A stretch of DNA of 64,000 nucleotides from positions 1,798,001 through 1,862,000 of the forward strand of contig CBDCMR010000003.1 in assembly GCA_965219035.1 (NCBI GenBank), read 5' to 3'. This DNA is from CBDCKN01 sp965219035. Lineage in GTDB: Bacteria; Gemmatimonadota; Gemmatimonadetes; Longimicrobiales; Gaopeijiaceae. Shown piece after piece: positions 7,001 to 14,050 of this stretch; within the stretch, counting starts at the first letter, position 1, and each line of letters starts with the position of its first letter. The position numbers and the translations under genes are program-made. The notes under the pieces were generated by a model that had not been told where the DNA came from, ran no database searches, and worked only from the letters and a program-made list of their open reading frames with translations.

Positions 7001-8824
7001 CACGTGCCGGCGGCGTCGACGATCCCGGGTCCGGGGGAGCCGGAGGAGGCGCCGCTGACGGCGTCGTTCGAGGATCTGCCGGAGCGCCACGACGGAAGTG
7101 GGTTCCGTTTCCGGGTGGCGTTCAGCGAGCCGCTCAGCTGGATGAACGGCCGGCGGTTGCGGGAGGACGTGGTGGCGGTGGCCGGGGGCCGGGCGACGGC
7201 GGCCAGCCGGGTGAACCGGCGCCGGGACCTGTGGGAGCTGACGGTGGAGCCGGACTCGCCGGCGGCGGTCTGCACGAAGGACGGCCGGGCGCTGTCGAAC
7301 ACCATCTCGGCGACGGTGGCCGGCCCGGCGGACGCGGGGCCGGCGGTGAGCGTGTCGGACGCGAGCGCGACCGAGGGGGACGCCATTGAGTTCACGGTGT
7401 CGCTGTCGGCGGCGAGGGGTCGGCCGGTGACGGTCCGGTACGCGACGTCGGACGGCACGGCGGAGAGCGGGACGGACTTCACGGCGGCGTCCGGGACGCT
7501 GACGTTCGCGGCGGGCGAGACGTCGAAGACGGTGAGCGTCGCGACGACGGACGACTCGGCGGACGAGGAGGACGAGACCTTCACGCTGACGTTGTCGAAC
7601 CCGGCGGACGCGACGCTGGGCGACGCGGCCGCGACGGGCACGATCGTCGACAACGACAACGCGCTGACGCCGTTGACGGCGGAGTTCCGGGACATGCCGG
7701 AGACGCACGACGGCGAGAGCGCGTTCACACTGCGGATCGCGTTCAGCGAGCCGCTCAGCTGGATGAACGGCCGGCGGTTGCGGGAGGACGTGGTGGCGGT
7801 GGCCGGGGGCCGGGCGACGAAGGCCAGTCGGGTGAACCGGCGCCGGGACCTGTGGCAGCTGACGGTCGAGCCGAATTCGCTGGTGGACGTGACGGTGACG
7901 CTCGCGGCCGGGGCGGCCTGCGGCACCCCGGCGGCGATCTGCACGAAGGACGGCCGGGCGCTGTCGGAGACGATCTCGGCGACGGTGCGGGGTCCGGCGG
8001 GGAATTCGGCGGCCAGTGCCCCCATGAAGGAAGACCTGGCCGCGCGCGCCTGCTCGGCGCTGGCCGGCGGAGACGGCCTGGCCCCGGGGGCGGCGGCCGC
8101 GGCGTTGTGGAGGGACGGAGATATGGACAATGACCAGCTCGCCGCCCTGGACAGTATGGGGAACGGGAACGGAACGTACGACCTCGGTGATCTGCTTGCC
8201 TGGATGAACCGCTGCCGGCCGGGATCCGGATCGGCTGCGGGCGCCGGACCGCCGCCCTCCGCTCCCCCCGCGCTGCCTGCGTCGCAGCCAGCGAGAGGGG
8301 GCAGCCAGCGGCGAAAGGGCGCGCGCGGCCCTGCCCGCCGCCGCCGAGCGGCTCCGGACCCGCCTGCCGCCGGTTCCCGGACCCGGCGGTTCGGGTGGCT
8401 GCGGACGGCGCTGCTGGCCGTGGTAATCGCGGCCTGGGGCTGCGGGGACGGCATCGTCGCCCCGCACCATGACGCGGCTCGGGACGGCCGGGCCAACGCA
8501 TCGGCCTTGGATCCCGGCCCTCTGCACGTTCGGTTGACGGCCCCGCCGCAGGCCCGCGACATCGGAGCCATGCTCGTCGTCGAGGGTCCGGCGATCGACT
8601 CGCTGCAGGCGCCGGGGCTCGAGATGTTCGAGACGGACGAGTCGTCCTCGACGCGACGCGAGGTCGTCATCGCCGGAGCGCTGCCGCCAGACGCGCCCGT
8701 GCTGCGGGTCTGGGTGCCCCACCGGGGCGACCACGCCCGGTACCGCCTCAGGCTGCTGCAGGTGGCGGCCGAGGACTTCACGCTCGGGGACCTGAGCGTG
8801 TACGGGAGCGTGATCTCCCGCTGA
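4028..8824 (+). CDS. giant secreted Calx-beta repeat surface protein with lipoprotein-like C-terminus
   Basis: 1,598 residues. A signal peptide (about 70-98, ending TTAQAQ) is preceded by a long arginine-rich leader, so a later GTG near 4218 could be the true start. An anchor-type beta-sandwich (about 98-285) is followed by several Calx-beta repeats with the DGTATAGEDF / TVSVPITDD pattern, which typically bind Ca2+ and mediate adhesion. Two copies of a FSEPLSWMNGRRLREDV module follow. Near 1370-1400 is a dockerin or EF-hand-like stretch, DGDMDNDQ...YDLGDLLAWMNRC. A basic linker and a hydrophobic segment ending in a lipobox-like AAWGC (about 1458-1476) then introduce a roughly 120-residue extra domain. 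That last part reads like a separate lipoprotein fused in frame. It lies directly beside the invertible segment. Confidence 0.85.
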   Translation: MTRTPDGRGRERRTDTILPSVSSAREHGCPPPRPDTMPPRQGGRPSPCTYAASAADRPTGLARVRVARRGLLRSARALAAAALLALSGALALPTTAQAQEISLVSNLGESIDTWQNVNPPDFALGSVEIGEQRVAQRFTTGPNEAGYTLQSVVLNLRTNLGTGSVVQVAIHDNGSSGNPGTLLVVLDNPADPIGDNTGTAGNRTFSAPNPLSLDADTHYWVVVSNMTTITNANFDISLTDSNNETTAHGFSIRDTRHQWTPGSWQELAPPKPRMEVRGTVVIPPGLEVTLHLSDDAVLEDATPITVTATVSPASPVAFTVEISASPVAPATDDEFELSTNRTLSFAANETGSTGTVTVRPVDDDEPEPPDVVTISGIVSNPAIPNPDAVRLTIHNNDVESFEVVIDAPAAVNEGAGTATVTYTLTKRDGAPVALTDVIFYHRDAETATRGVDYTPPVGDLSGGGLVVLETGLPPSVFSNTAGTVWVAEGSFTIGIVDDQEGEPDETIVFTVEAGKGESPEQTIVIRDDDRPPAVSIAAANPTVLEEQPAVFTLSRTTATGSPLTVTVALMEQADRDLLPDGAATERTVTFARGSSTAALTVELKNDRLAEPDGDLTAAVQAGAGYTVGDPSSATVTVEDVDGVPEIDRIEVVSTPRLWSRGAREPDTYGEGENIRIEVRFDQLVHVEGYPTMEVEVGDPCGSVCEADYESGSGTDKLVFAYLVLEVDIDRNGIAIPANPIEVVYGESIRSATDYEADLSYKRKGTQRGHKVDGSRAAGPYLSVEDAEAHEADGAMEFTVRLEPHGLGIVRVDYATVDGTATAGEDFTETRGTLRFNPLETERTVSVPITDDAHEDDGETFTLRLSNPQGARLRSGEREATGTIRNSDPEPELTAEFPASAFASASHSGADDRPQVVVAFSEPVAEFGADTRSVTVTGGTVASVQPHAEDGLENAWVFFLVPDGGGDVTFALVADAACASGGICTAGGKVLAHVPAASTIPGPGEPEEAPLTASFEDLPERHDGSGFRFRVAFSEPLSWMNGRRLREDVVAVAGGRATAASRVNRRRDLWELTVEPDSPAAVCTKDGRALSNTISATVAGPADAGPAVSVSDASATEGDAIEFTVSLSAARGRPVTVRYATSDGTAESGTDFTAASGTLTFAAGETSKTVSVATTDDSADEEDETFTLTLSNPADATLGDAAATGTIVDNDNALTPLTAEFRDMPETHDGESAFTLRIAFSEPLSWMNGRRLREDVVAVAGGRATKASRVNRRRDLWQLTVEPNSLVDVTVTLAAGAACGTPAAICTKDGRALSETISATVRGPAGNSAASAPMKEDLAARACSALAGGDGLAPGAAAAALWRDGDMDNDQLAALDSMGNGNGTYDLGDLLAWMNRCRPGSGSAAGAGPPPSAPPALPASQPARGGSQRRKGARGPARRRRAAPDPPAAGSRTRRFGWLRTALLAVVIAAWGCGDGIVAPHHDAARDGRANASALDPGPLHVRLTAPPQARDIGAMLVVEGPAIDSLQAPGLEMFETDESSSTRREVVIAGALPPDAPVLRVWVPHRGDHARYRLRLLQVAAEDFTLGDLSVYGSVISR
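7118..7245 (+). repeat. 128-bp direct repeat inside the Calx-beta gene, copy 1
   Basis: Nearly identical to 7739-7866. Both encode the FSEPLSWMNGRRLREDV module and its RVNRRRDLW continuation. After this copy the protein goes straight from VEPDS to CTKDGRALS. The second copy has about 17 more residues there (VDVTVTLAAGAACGT), so copy 1 has lost an in-frame stretch. Long identical repeats in frame allow expansion or deletion by recombination. Confidence 0.85.
7739..7866 (+). repeat. 128-bp direct repeat inside the Calx-beta gene, copy 2
   Basis: The partner of 7118-7245, followed by the complete form of the module. The two copies are separated by one Calx-beta domain. The duplicated unit is therefore about 620 bp: module plus Calx-beta. 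Confidence 0.85.
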
Positions 8825-9033
8825 GCGCCGGGCGCGGCGCCCGCCTTCGAGGTGTGGGGCCGCGCCCGCTCGATGCGGCAAGATCAAGATCCAGTGTGAC
8901 CCTCACCGCGACCCGCCGGCCAACCTTCGACTCACTTGAAAGCTCCCTCCGAGGCGGCATCCGGTCGCGCCCGGCCAGCCCCACGGCCGTAGATCAGCGG
9001 GTCCTCACATGCCGGGTCTCGACCCCAACTGCC

Positions 9034-9531
9034 ATGGAAACGCTGACGAAGCACTTCGAATCGCGAGTGGATGCATCCCTCGAGCGCACGGGAGTGAAGC
9101 CGTCGACGTTCGGCCTGCGGGCGGTGGGCTATCTCAACCCGGTGCGTCAGCTCCGTCCTGGCCGATCCCCGAGACTGGCGATGGCCTGCCAGGTCCCCGT
9201 GTTCATCGAAGCCTGCCGCCGGGCCCATGTGGCCCCTGTTCCCTCCCCCGGGGCAACGCGCCCCGGAATTCTTCACCGAACAGAACGGAGGCAGACCGAT
9301 GACGAGAGCAATGGAACAGAGCATGGACGCGCCCGCCCGCGTCCTGAGGTTACCTCGAGTGCAGGCCCGCACCGGGCTGGCGCGGAGCACGATCTACGTG
9401 CGGGTGGCCGACGGGAGCTTTCCCCAACCGATCCGGCTAGGCGCGCGCGCCGTCGGCTGGATCGAGTCCGAAGTGGATGCGTGGATCCGAGAACAGATCG
9501 CCGCGAGCCGCAGCAGTGCCGAGTGATCTGA
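9034..9531 (+). CDS. possible small HTH-type regulator, stop codon apparently lost
   Basis: From ATG 9034 the translation begins METLTKHFESRVDASLERTG and continues PSTFGLRAVG...VRQLRPGRSPRLA. From memory this resembles small (about 80-residue) phage or plasmid-associated regulators with a GDPNFVRQLRAGRSPRL-type motif. Such proteins would end near 9280. Here the frame runs on to 9531 through low-complexity, arginine-rich sequence and overlaps the AlpA-like gene by more than 200 bases, so a frameshift has probably removed the real end. 8825-9033 upstream holds no gene that I can support. Confidence 0.4.
   Translation: METLTKHFESRVDASLERTGVKPSTFGLRAVGYLNPVRQLRPGRSPRLAMACQVPVFIEACRRAHVAPVPSPGATRPGILHRTERRQTDDESNGTEHGRARPRPEVTSSAGPHRAGAEHDLRAGGRRELSPTDPARRARRRLDRVRSGCVDPRTDRREPQQCRVI
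9299..9526 (+). CDS. AlpA-family DNA-binding regulator / excisionase-like
   Basis: 75 residues with the compact AlpA/MerR-like winged-helix pattern: RLPRVQARTGLARSTIYVRV (recognition helix), GSFPQPIRLGARAVGW and ESEVDAWIREQI. ATG 9299 is chosen because GGAGG lies about 9 bases upstream. Proteins of this family act as excisionases or activate integrase genes in prophages and integrative elements. Its presence supports a mobile origin for the DNA between the recombinase and lspA. No integrase gene is adjacent. Confidence 0.85.
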   Translation: MTRAMEQSMDAPARVLRLPRVQARTGLARSTIYVRVADGSFPQPIRLGARAVGWIESEVDAWIREQIAASRSSAE

Positions 9532-9765
9532 GACGGAAATCATCTGACAGTTCGCCATGAGAGAGGACAGGGGCCATCGACCAACCGCCCTCCGCCAAGC
9601 TTCGCTCCTTCGCGACCGACAGTAGATTCCTATGCTTCTTCGTCCTGTCGGCAGGAGCGGTCTGGTCGGTTCATCGCTTCGGAGGGGACCGTCAACTGGG
9701 ACTGCACGATCGGCCGTTCTTGCCGTTAGACCGAGGGACGCATTGGACCGAAGCCGCAGGTTCGC

Positions 9766-9855
9766 GGTGGTAACGCCGGCGTCGGCAAGACACACTTGGC
9801 CATCGTTGCGGCCGAGAGCGGGCGCTGGGCCATTGCGGAACGCGACCGGGGCTGA
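9766..9855 (+). pseudogene. Walker-A fragment, possibly of an IstB-type transposition ATPase
   Basis: A short open stretch reads GGNAGVGKTHLAIVAAESG and then stops at TGA. The GxxGxGKTHLA form is typical of IstB/DnaC-like ATPases of IS21 elements. No further part of such a gene is visible, so this is at best a remnant. The rest of 9527-10000 has no gene that I can support, although an open frame crosses it without protein-like composition. Confidence 0.3.
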
Positions 9856-10000
9856 GTCCCTTCCTCTCCAAAAGCGACCGCGCGCCAACCGAGTCCCCCG
9901 GTTTGGGTGGACCAGGAACAGCCGCCAAGATTGGGGCGCCACCCTCACGATTCGGTTATCTTTGATAGGCGCTCACGCAAGGAGGGTATGCGAATCCACT

Positions 10001-11359
10001 ATGCATGACTGGAGATGGACCAACCGGTCCGTAGCGCTCATGGCGGGCGATACAGACCCAGTGGACGCAATCTCTGACAAAGCGAGGAAGCTAGTACTCG
10101 ATGCGCTCGACAAGGGGTGGCGAGGACCTCCGTTTGATCCGTTTTGGCTGGCAAACCTTTGCAAGATCGAGTTTGTGGCAAAGGCCGGAGTGCGAGACGC
10201 TCGAACCGTTCCGGTGGGGAGAGGTCAGAGATTCCGGATCGAATTCAATCCTACACGTCCCGCTGCGCGGGTTCGGTATTCAGTTGCGCACGAGATAGCC
10301 CACACCCTCTTCCCTGACTGCGCCACCGCCGTGCGGCATCGTGCCGCTCGCTCCGAGCTCGCAGGAGACGAGTGGCAGCTCGAGGCGCTGTGTAACGTTG
10401 CGGCTGCAGAGCTTCTGATGCCTCTCGGTAGCTTTCCTAACCTCCGTGAGGAAAGCATGACGATTGAGCGACTAGTCGAGCTTCGTCGAACCTTTGCAGT
10501 GTCGACGGAAGCTCTGCTGATCAGGGCCGTGCGCGTCACCGACGTACCGGTGGTGGCCTTTGCCGCGTCTCGCATAGAGGAGGGCACGCACAAGGGAGGT
10601 TATCGCGTCGAATACATGATCCCTTCGCACTCGTCGACGGCAGCTCTTCCCCGCGGAACAGTCGTGTCAGCTGATTCTGCCCTCGCCGAGTGCACCGGCA
10701 TAGGATTCACGGCAATTTGCGAGGAGCGCTGGCCGGGGTGGGGCACGGCGTATCGCGTCGAGTGCGTCGGTATTCCACCCTATCCTGGCTCTCGCTACCC
10801 TCGAGTGGCCGGTGTCCTCCGGGATAGGGCTGCCGCAGGCATCCCCTCGATGCTGGAATTCGTCAGAGGGGACGCGACTAGGCCTCGCACGCTGCCCGCC
10901 ATCGTTGCCCAGGTCGTTAGTAACAAGGCCCGCACTTGGGGTGGGAAGGGGTTCGCGGTCGCCGTCCGGCGAAGGTGGCCCTCGGTTCACGACGACTTTC
11001 GCAAGTGGGCCCGCAGTGGTCTGACGCTCGGTGACGTCCAGCTGGCACCCGCAGAGCCTGATGTATACGTGGCCAGCATGGTCGCCCAAAGCGGCTACGG
11101 GCCATCCAAGCACCCCCGGATACGATATGCCGCGCTCCGAAGGGCTCTTGCCTCCGTGACCCAGATGGCCCTCGACACCAACGCGGCAGTGCACATGCCC
11201 CGGATAGGGACGGGTGAGGCCGGAGGTGCTTGGACGATCGTTGAGGAACTTGTCCGTGACGAATGTATCTTCCACGGGGTCTCCGTGACCGTGTACGACC
11301 TACCGGGGGCGCCGATCCCAGCTTCTGAGCAACGATCGCTTCCGCTAACGGTCGAGTAG
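10001..11359 (+). CDS. ImmA/IrrE-like zinc peptidase fused to macro domain
   Basis: 452 residues from ATG 10001; an AAGGAGGG lies at 9979-9986, a long 14-base spacing. The N-terminal half is an M78-type metallopeptidase: SVAHEIAHTLF gives the HExxH pair (H97, H101), and the helix LEALCNVAAAELLMP supplies a third ligand Glu. The C-terminal half (about 285-445) is a macro domain: FVRGDAT, a glycine-rich WGGKGFAVAVRRRWP loop and MPRIGTGEAGGAW. It resembles the TARG1/DarG type that binds ADP-ribose. The Asp used by those enzymes after CGL is not obvious here, where Gly-Glu-Ala appears, so binding without hydrolysis is possible. It is the first gene of a three-gene cassette. Confidence 0.85.
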   Translation: MHDWRWTNRSVALMAGDTDPVDAISDKARKLVLDALDKGWRGPPFDPFWLANLCKIEFVAKAGVRDARTVPVGRGQRFRIEFNPTRPAARVRYSVAHEIAHTLFPDCATAVRHRAARSELAGDEWQLEALCNVAAAELLMPLGSFPNLREESMTIERLVELRRTFAVSTEALLIRAVRVTDVPVVAFAASRIEEGTHKGGYRVEYMIPSHSSTAALPRGTVVSADSALAECTGIGFTAICEERWPGWGTAYRVECVGIPPYPGSRYPRVAGVLRDRAAAGIPSMLEFVRGDATRPRTLPAIVAQVVSNKARTWGGKGFAVAVRRRWPSVHDDFRKWARSGLTLGDVQLAPAEPDVYVASMVAQSGYGPSKHPRIRYAALRRALASVTQMALDTNAAVHMPRIGTGEAGGAWTIVEELVRDECIFHGVSVTVYDLPGAPIPASEQRSLPLTVE

Positions 11360-11374
11360 GGCACGGGGGCCGGA

Positions 11375-13009
11375 GTGTCCTTCCGCATCATTGCGATCTC
11401 TGGCCCTGTGGCATCGGGTAAGACGTCACTTGCGCTTGGACTAGAGAAGAGGTTCGCTGACGTCGCCGTTCTCAAGACGCACGCGCTGATCCGCGCAGAA
11501 CAGCCGACGGTGGAATTCGAACGCTCAGCCCTCCAGCTCGCTGGTTCGCGCCTCGATGCGAGAACAGATGGTCGGTGGCTCGGCCAGGCCATCAGCCGAG
11601 CCGTAGTGAACCTTCCCCAAGAACCCGCCTACGTAGTCGTTGACTCGTGCCGCATTGAGGGTCAGGTGGATGGACTCCGAGAGCTGTTCGGGAATAGAGT
11701 CGTTCACGTGCACCTAACAGCTTCCGAAAAGGAGCTGGGACGACGATACGGGCGACGGCGATCGAAGATGCAGGAGTTGGATTCCTACGCTTTGGTTCGG
11801 GCTGACCCAACCGAGGCGAAGGTTGGCGACCTCGTCGAGATGGCCGACATCGTTGTCGATACTGAGCGATGCAACGACGAGGATATCCTCGTACGCACCG
11901 CAGCAAGGCTCGGACTTTATGGGCGAAGCTACTCCCGATTGGTCGACGTGCTTGTCGGTGGGCAATGGGGAAGCGAGGGAAAGGGACACATCGCGTCGTA
12001 CCTTGCGCCCGAGTACGACGTCTTGCTTCGGGTCGGTGGGCCCAACGCTGGCCACAAGGTTTACCGGGAGGCAGGGGCACTTACGTATCACCACCTGCCG
12101 TCGGGGACACAGGAGAACGAATCGGCAAAGGTAGTCATCGGGCCCGGAGCAGTTATCAGAGTTCCCGATCTGCTGTCCGAGATTGGGCATTGCGGCAGGA
12201 CGGGTGCGAGCCTCTACATCGACCCCAACGCTATGGTGATCGAGGACACCGACCTGGAACGGGAGAATCTGGATAATGCGGAAGGAGAGGGAATGTCCGC
12301 GATTGGATCCACAAGACGTGGGGTCGGAGAGGCCACAGCGAGAAAGGTGCTACGGCCCCGCGCCAAGCCGGAGGTACGGCTCGCGCGCGGCGTCCGGGAA
12401 CTGCAGCAGTACCTCCGGCCGACCGTAGAAATTCTGGACGACGCCTTCCGAGCTGGCCAGCGTGTTTTCTTGGAGGGGACGCAGGGCACAGGCCTCAGCC
12501 TGCACCATGGGTCCTACCCGCACGTTACATCGCGCGACACAACCGTAAGCGGCTGTTTGGCAGAGGCGGGGATCGCTCCTGGTAGGGTGCGGAGAGTAGT
12601 TATGGTCGTCCGTTCCTATCCGATACGGGTGAAGGGGCCATCCGGCCCAATGGGGCGCGTGATCAGCTGGGCCGAGGTCGCTCGTCGCTCGGGTCAGAGT
12701 GTGCGCCAACTTCGCGAGCAGGAGCACTCAAGCACGTCGAATCAACTTCGGCGGGTAGCAGAGTTCAACTGGACTCTGCTCCGGAAGTCGGCGTCGCTTA
12801 ACGGGCCAACCGACATCGCACTGTCATTCGCCGACTATATTCGGAGAGAGAACGAGGGCGCTCGGAGGTTCGAGCAGTTGGACGAGACGACGATTCAATT
12901 CATCGAGGAGATCGAGCGCGTCGCGTTGGCTCCCGTGTCCTTGGTGGTTACCCGCTTCCGGCATCCCGAACGAAGTATCATCGATCGTCGCAAGTGGGGT
13001 GGGCGTTGA
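11375..13009 (+). CDS. P-loop (deoxy)nucleotide kinase fused to PurZ-like adenylosuccinate synthetase homologue
   Basis: 544 residues, GTG start 15 bp after the previous stop. Residues 1-180 form a P-loop kinase: GPVASGKTS, DSCRIEG, and a LID-like KELGRRYGRR. Residues 190-544 are an adenylosuccinate-synthetase fold: QWGSEGKGH, GPNAGHKVY, GSTRRGVG, EGTQGTGLSLHHGSYPHVTS and a final SIIDRR. The catalytic Asp of PurA (QWGDEGKG) is Ser200 here, while the second catalytic His is kept (H227). Ser at this place, with TSRD, an ISW segment and a SFADYI end in place of KLDVLDG, is as I remember phage PurZ, which uses dGMP. This is therefore probably not the housekeeping PurA. The substrate is unproven. 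Confidence 0.85.
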   Translation: MSFRIIAISGPVASGKTSLALGLEKRFADVAVLKTHALIRAEQPTVEFERSALQLAGSRLDARTDGRWLGQAISRAVVNLPQEPAYVVVDSCRIEGQVDGLRELFGNRVVHVHLTASEKELGRRYGRRRSKMQELDSYALVRADPTEAKVGDLVEMADIVVDTERCNDEDILVRTAARLGLYGRSYSRLVDVLVGGQWGSEGKGHIASYLAPEYDVLLRVGGPNAGHKVYREAGALTYHHLPSGTQENESAKVVIGPGAVIRVPDLLSEIGHCGRTGASLYIDPNAMVIEDTDLERENLDNAEGEGMSAIGSTRRGVGEATARKVLRPRAKPEVRLARGVRELQQYLRPTVEILDDAFRAGQRVFLEGTQGTGLSLHHGSYPHVTSRDTTVSGCLAEAGIAPGRVRRVVMVVRSYPIRVKGPSGPMGRVISWAEVARRSGQSVRQLREQEHSSTSNQLRRVAEFNWTLLRKSASLNGPTDIALSFADYIRRENEGARRFEQLDETTIQFIEEIERVALAPVSLVVTRFRHPERSIIDRRKWGGR

Positions 13010-13713
13010 CCGGCAACGATCTGGTTGTGGCCCTTCCGAAAGTCTATCACATGGCCCATCAAGATTCTTGCCCTTCCATACACGAGCACGGCCTGCTTTC
13101 GACAAGCGCCCTCCTAGACCTTTTCGAGATTGATGAAGAGGAGCGACAGGCCATCGAAGCCGCACACCGACCTGACTCCGTGACGATTACTCATCCGATT
13201 CATGGCCGAGCCGTGGTGCGTGACCAAAAGCCAATGAGTGACAAACAGCTGGCCGGCTGCTTGACACACGGGATGACGCCTGCGGGCTGGTACAGAGAGC
13301 TGAATCACCGGGTGTTCCTATGGGCGACCCGAGATCGTCTCTTGACCATGGTCGGCGCACGAGCGTACCGCGCGCATCCGCAAACGGTGCTTACGATCAG
13401 CATGAGACGCCTTGTGGACCGGTACGCAGACGTTATTGAGGTTGCCACGATAAACACAGGGAGTACTGCCTACCGGGCATCTCCCCGCGGTCCAGACACA
13501 TTCGTGCCTTTAGCCGACTTCGACTTTGACGCCTCAAGGAGAAGACGGGGACGCCAGCGAGCCATTGCCGAGGTCGTAGTTGACTACTCCCTGCCCGATG
13601 TGAGGGACCTGATCGTGTCGGTGGAACGATGGGTCGATGGCCGACCCTCCTCGGTCATCTGGCAGCCAGAAGCGGGCGATGGCAGGCGGACCTGCCGTCC
13701 AAGATCCAGATGA
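13006..13713 (+). CDS. DUF7002 / DarT-like predicted ADP-ribosyltransferase
   Basis: About 235 residues. TTG 13006 overlaps the preceding TGA, giving translational coupling, and places PKVYHMAHQDSCPSIHEHGLL at the N-terminus as in DUF7002-like proteins; GTG 12994 is an alternative. YHxxHxDSxPSIxxHGLL resembles the NAD-binding start of DarT-type DNA ADP-ribosyltransferases (YHITHIDNLPSIL). HRVFLWATRDRL and a late IAEVVVDYSLPDV, with a candidate catalytic Glu, fit the ART core. The family assignment is from memory and the activity is an inference. The macro domain encoded two genes upstream would be the natural partner. The last 15 residues are poor in structure and may mark decay at the 3' end. 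Confidence 0.7.
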   Translation: MTGNDLVVALPKVYHMAHQDSCPSIHEHGLLSTSALLDLFEIDEEERQAIEAAHRPDSVTITHPIHGRAVVRDQKPMSDKQLAGCLTHGMTPAGWYRELNHRVFLWATRDRLLTMVGARAYRAHPQTVLTISMRRLVDRYADVIEVATINTGSTAYRASPRGPDTFVPLADFDFDASRRRRGRQRAIAEVVVDYSLPDVRDLIVSVERWVDGRPSSVIWQPEAGDGRRTCRPRSR

Positions 13714-14050
13714 GGGGCCACGCCTGGGTGTCAGACGGACAGAGAAACGCGTGGCCACGTCGTGATTTGGCGGCATGGCAAAGCCCGCAGGTGAAGCCCT
13801 ATCCGCCCTCGCTGAGATCCTCGCCTGCGTCGATGACCAGCGTTCTCCAACTCGCAGTACGACCAGTTTGCCACCCCACGCGATGGCCTCGGAGTCACGG
13901 ACTTGAGGGTCCCTCACCCGCCAATCTGTCCTTGAGCGTCTTTGAGGGTCCGATGGAGTCCCGTTCAGAAAGAGGGGTGTAATGATGGGACAATAGATAG
14001 GTGTATAGTGATAAGTAGAATAATGGCAAGGACTTACAACAATATCACTA
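13714..14050. other. non-coding spacer between cassette and IS remnant
   Basis: I see no gene here. The last 70 bases (about 13980-14050) are markedly AT-richer than the surroundings, and TTGAGGGTCC occurs twice (about 13902 and 13940). It is probably intergenic DNA of the island plus the junction with the transposase fragment. Confidence 0.4.

Noticed and set aside
4901..8887. Very long open frame (1,328 codons) antisense to the Calx-beta gene
   Set aside because: Arginine/histidine-rich translation without domains. It is the usual antisense shadow of a GC-rich repetitive gene.
9632..10000. In-frame extension of the peptidase-macro gene by 123 codons upstream
   Set aside because: The translated extension is Arg/Ser/Pro-rich without structure. 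The peptidase fold and an AT-richer leader begin at ATG 10001.
11375..13009. Reading the PurA-like gene as the housekeeping adenylosuccinate synthetase
   Set aside because: Catalytic Asp replaced by Ser, missing KLDVLDG-type end, fused kinase and accessory context all speak against it.
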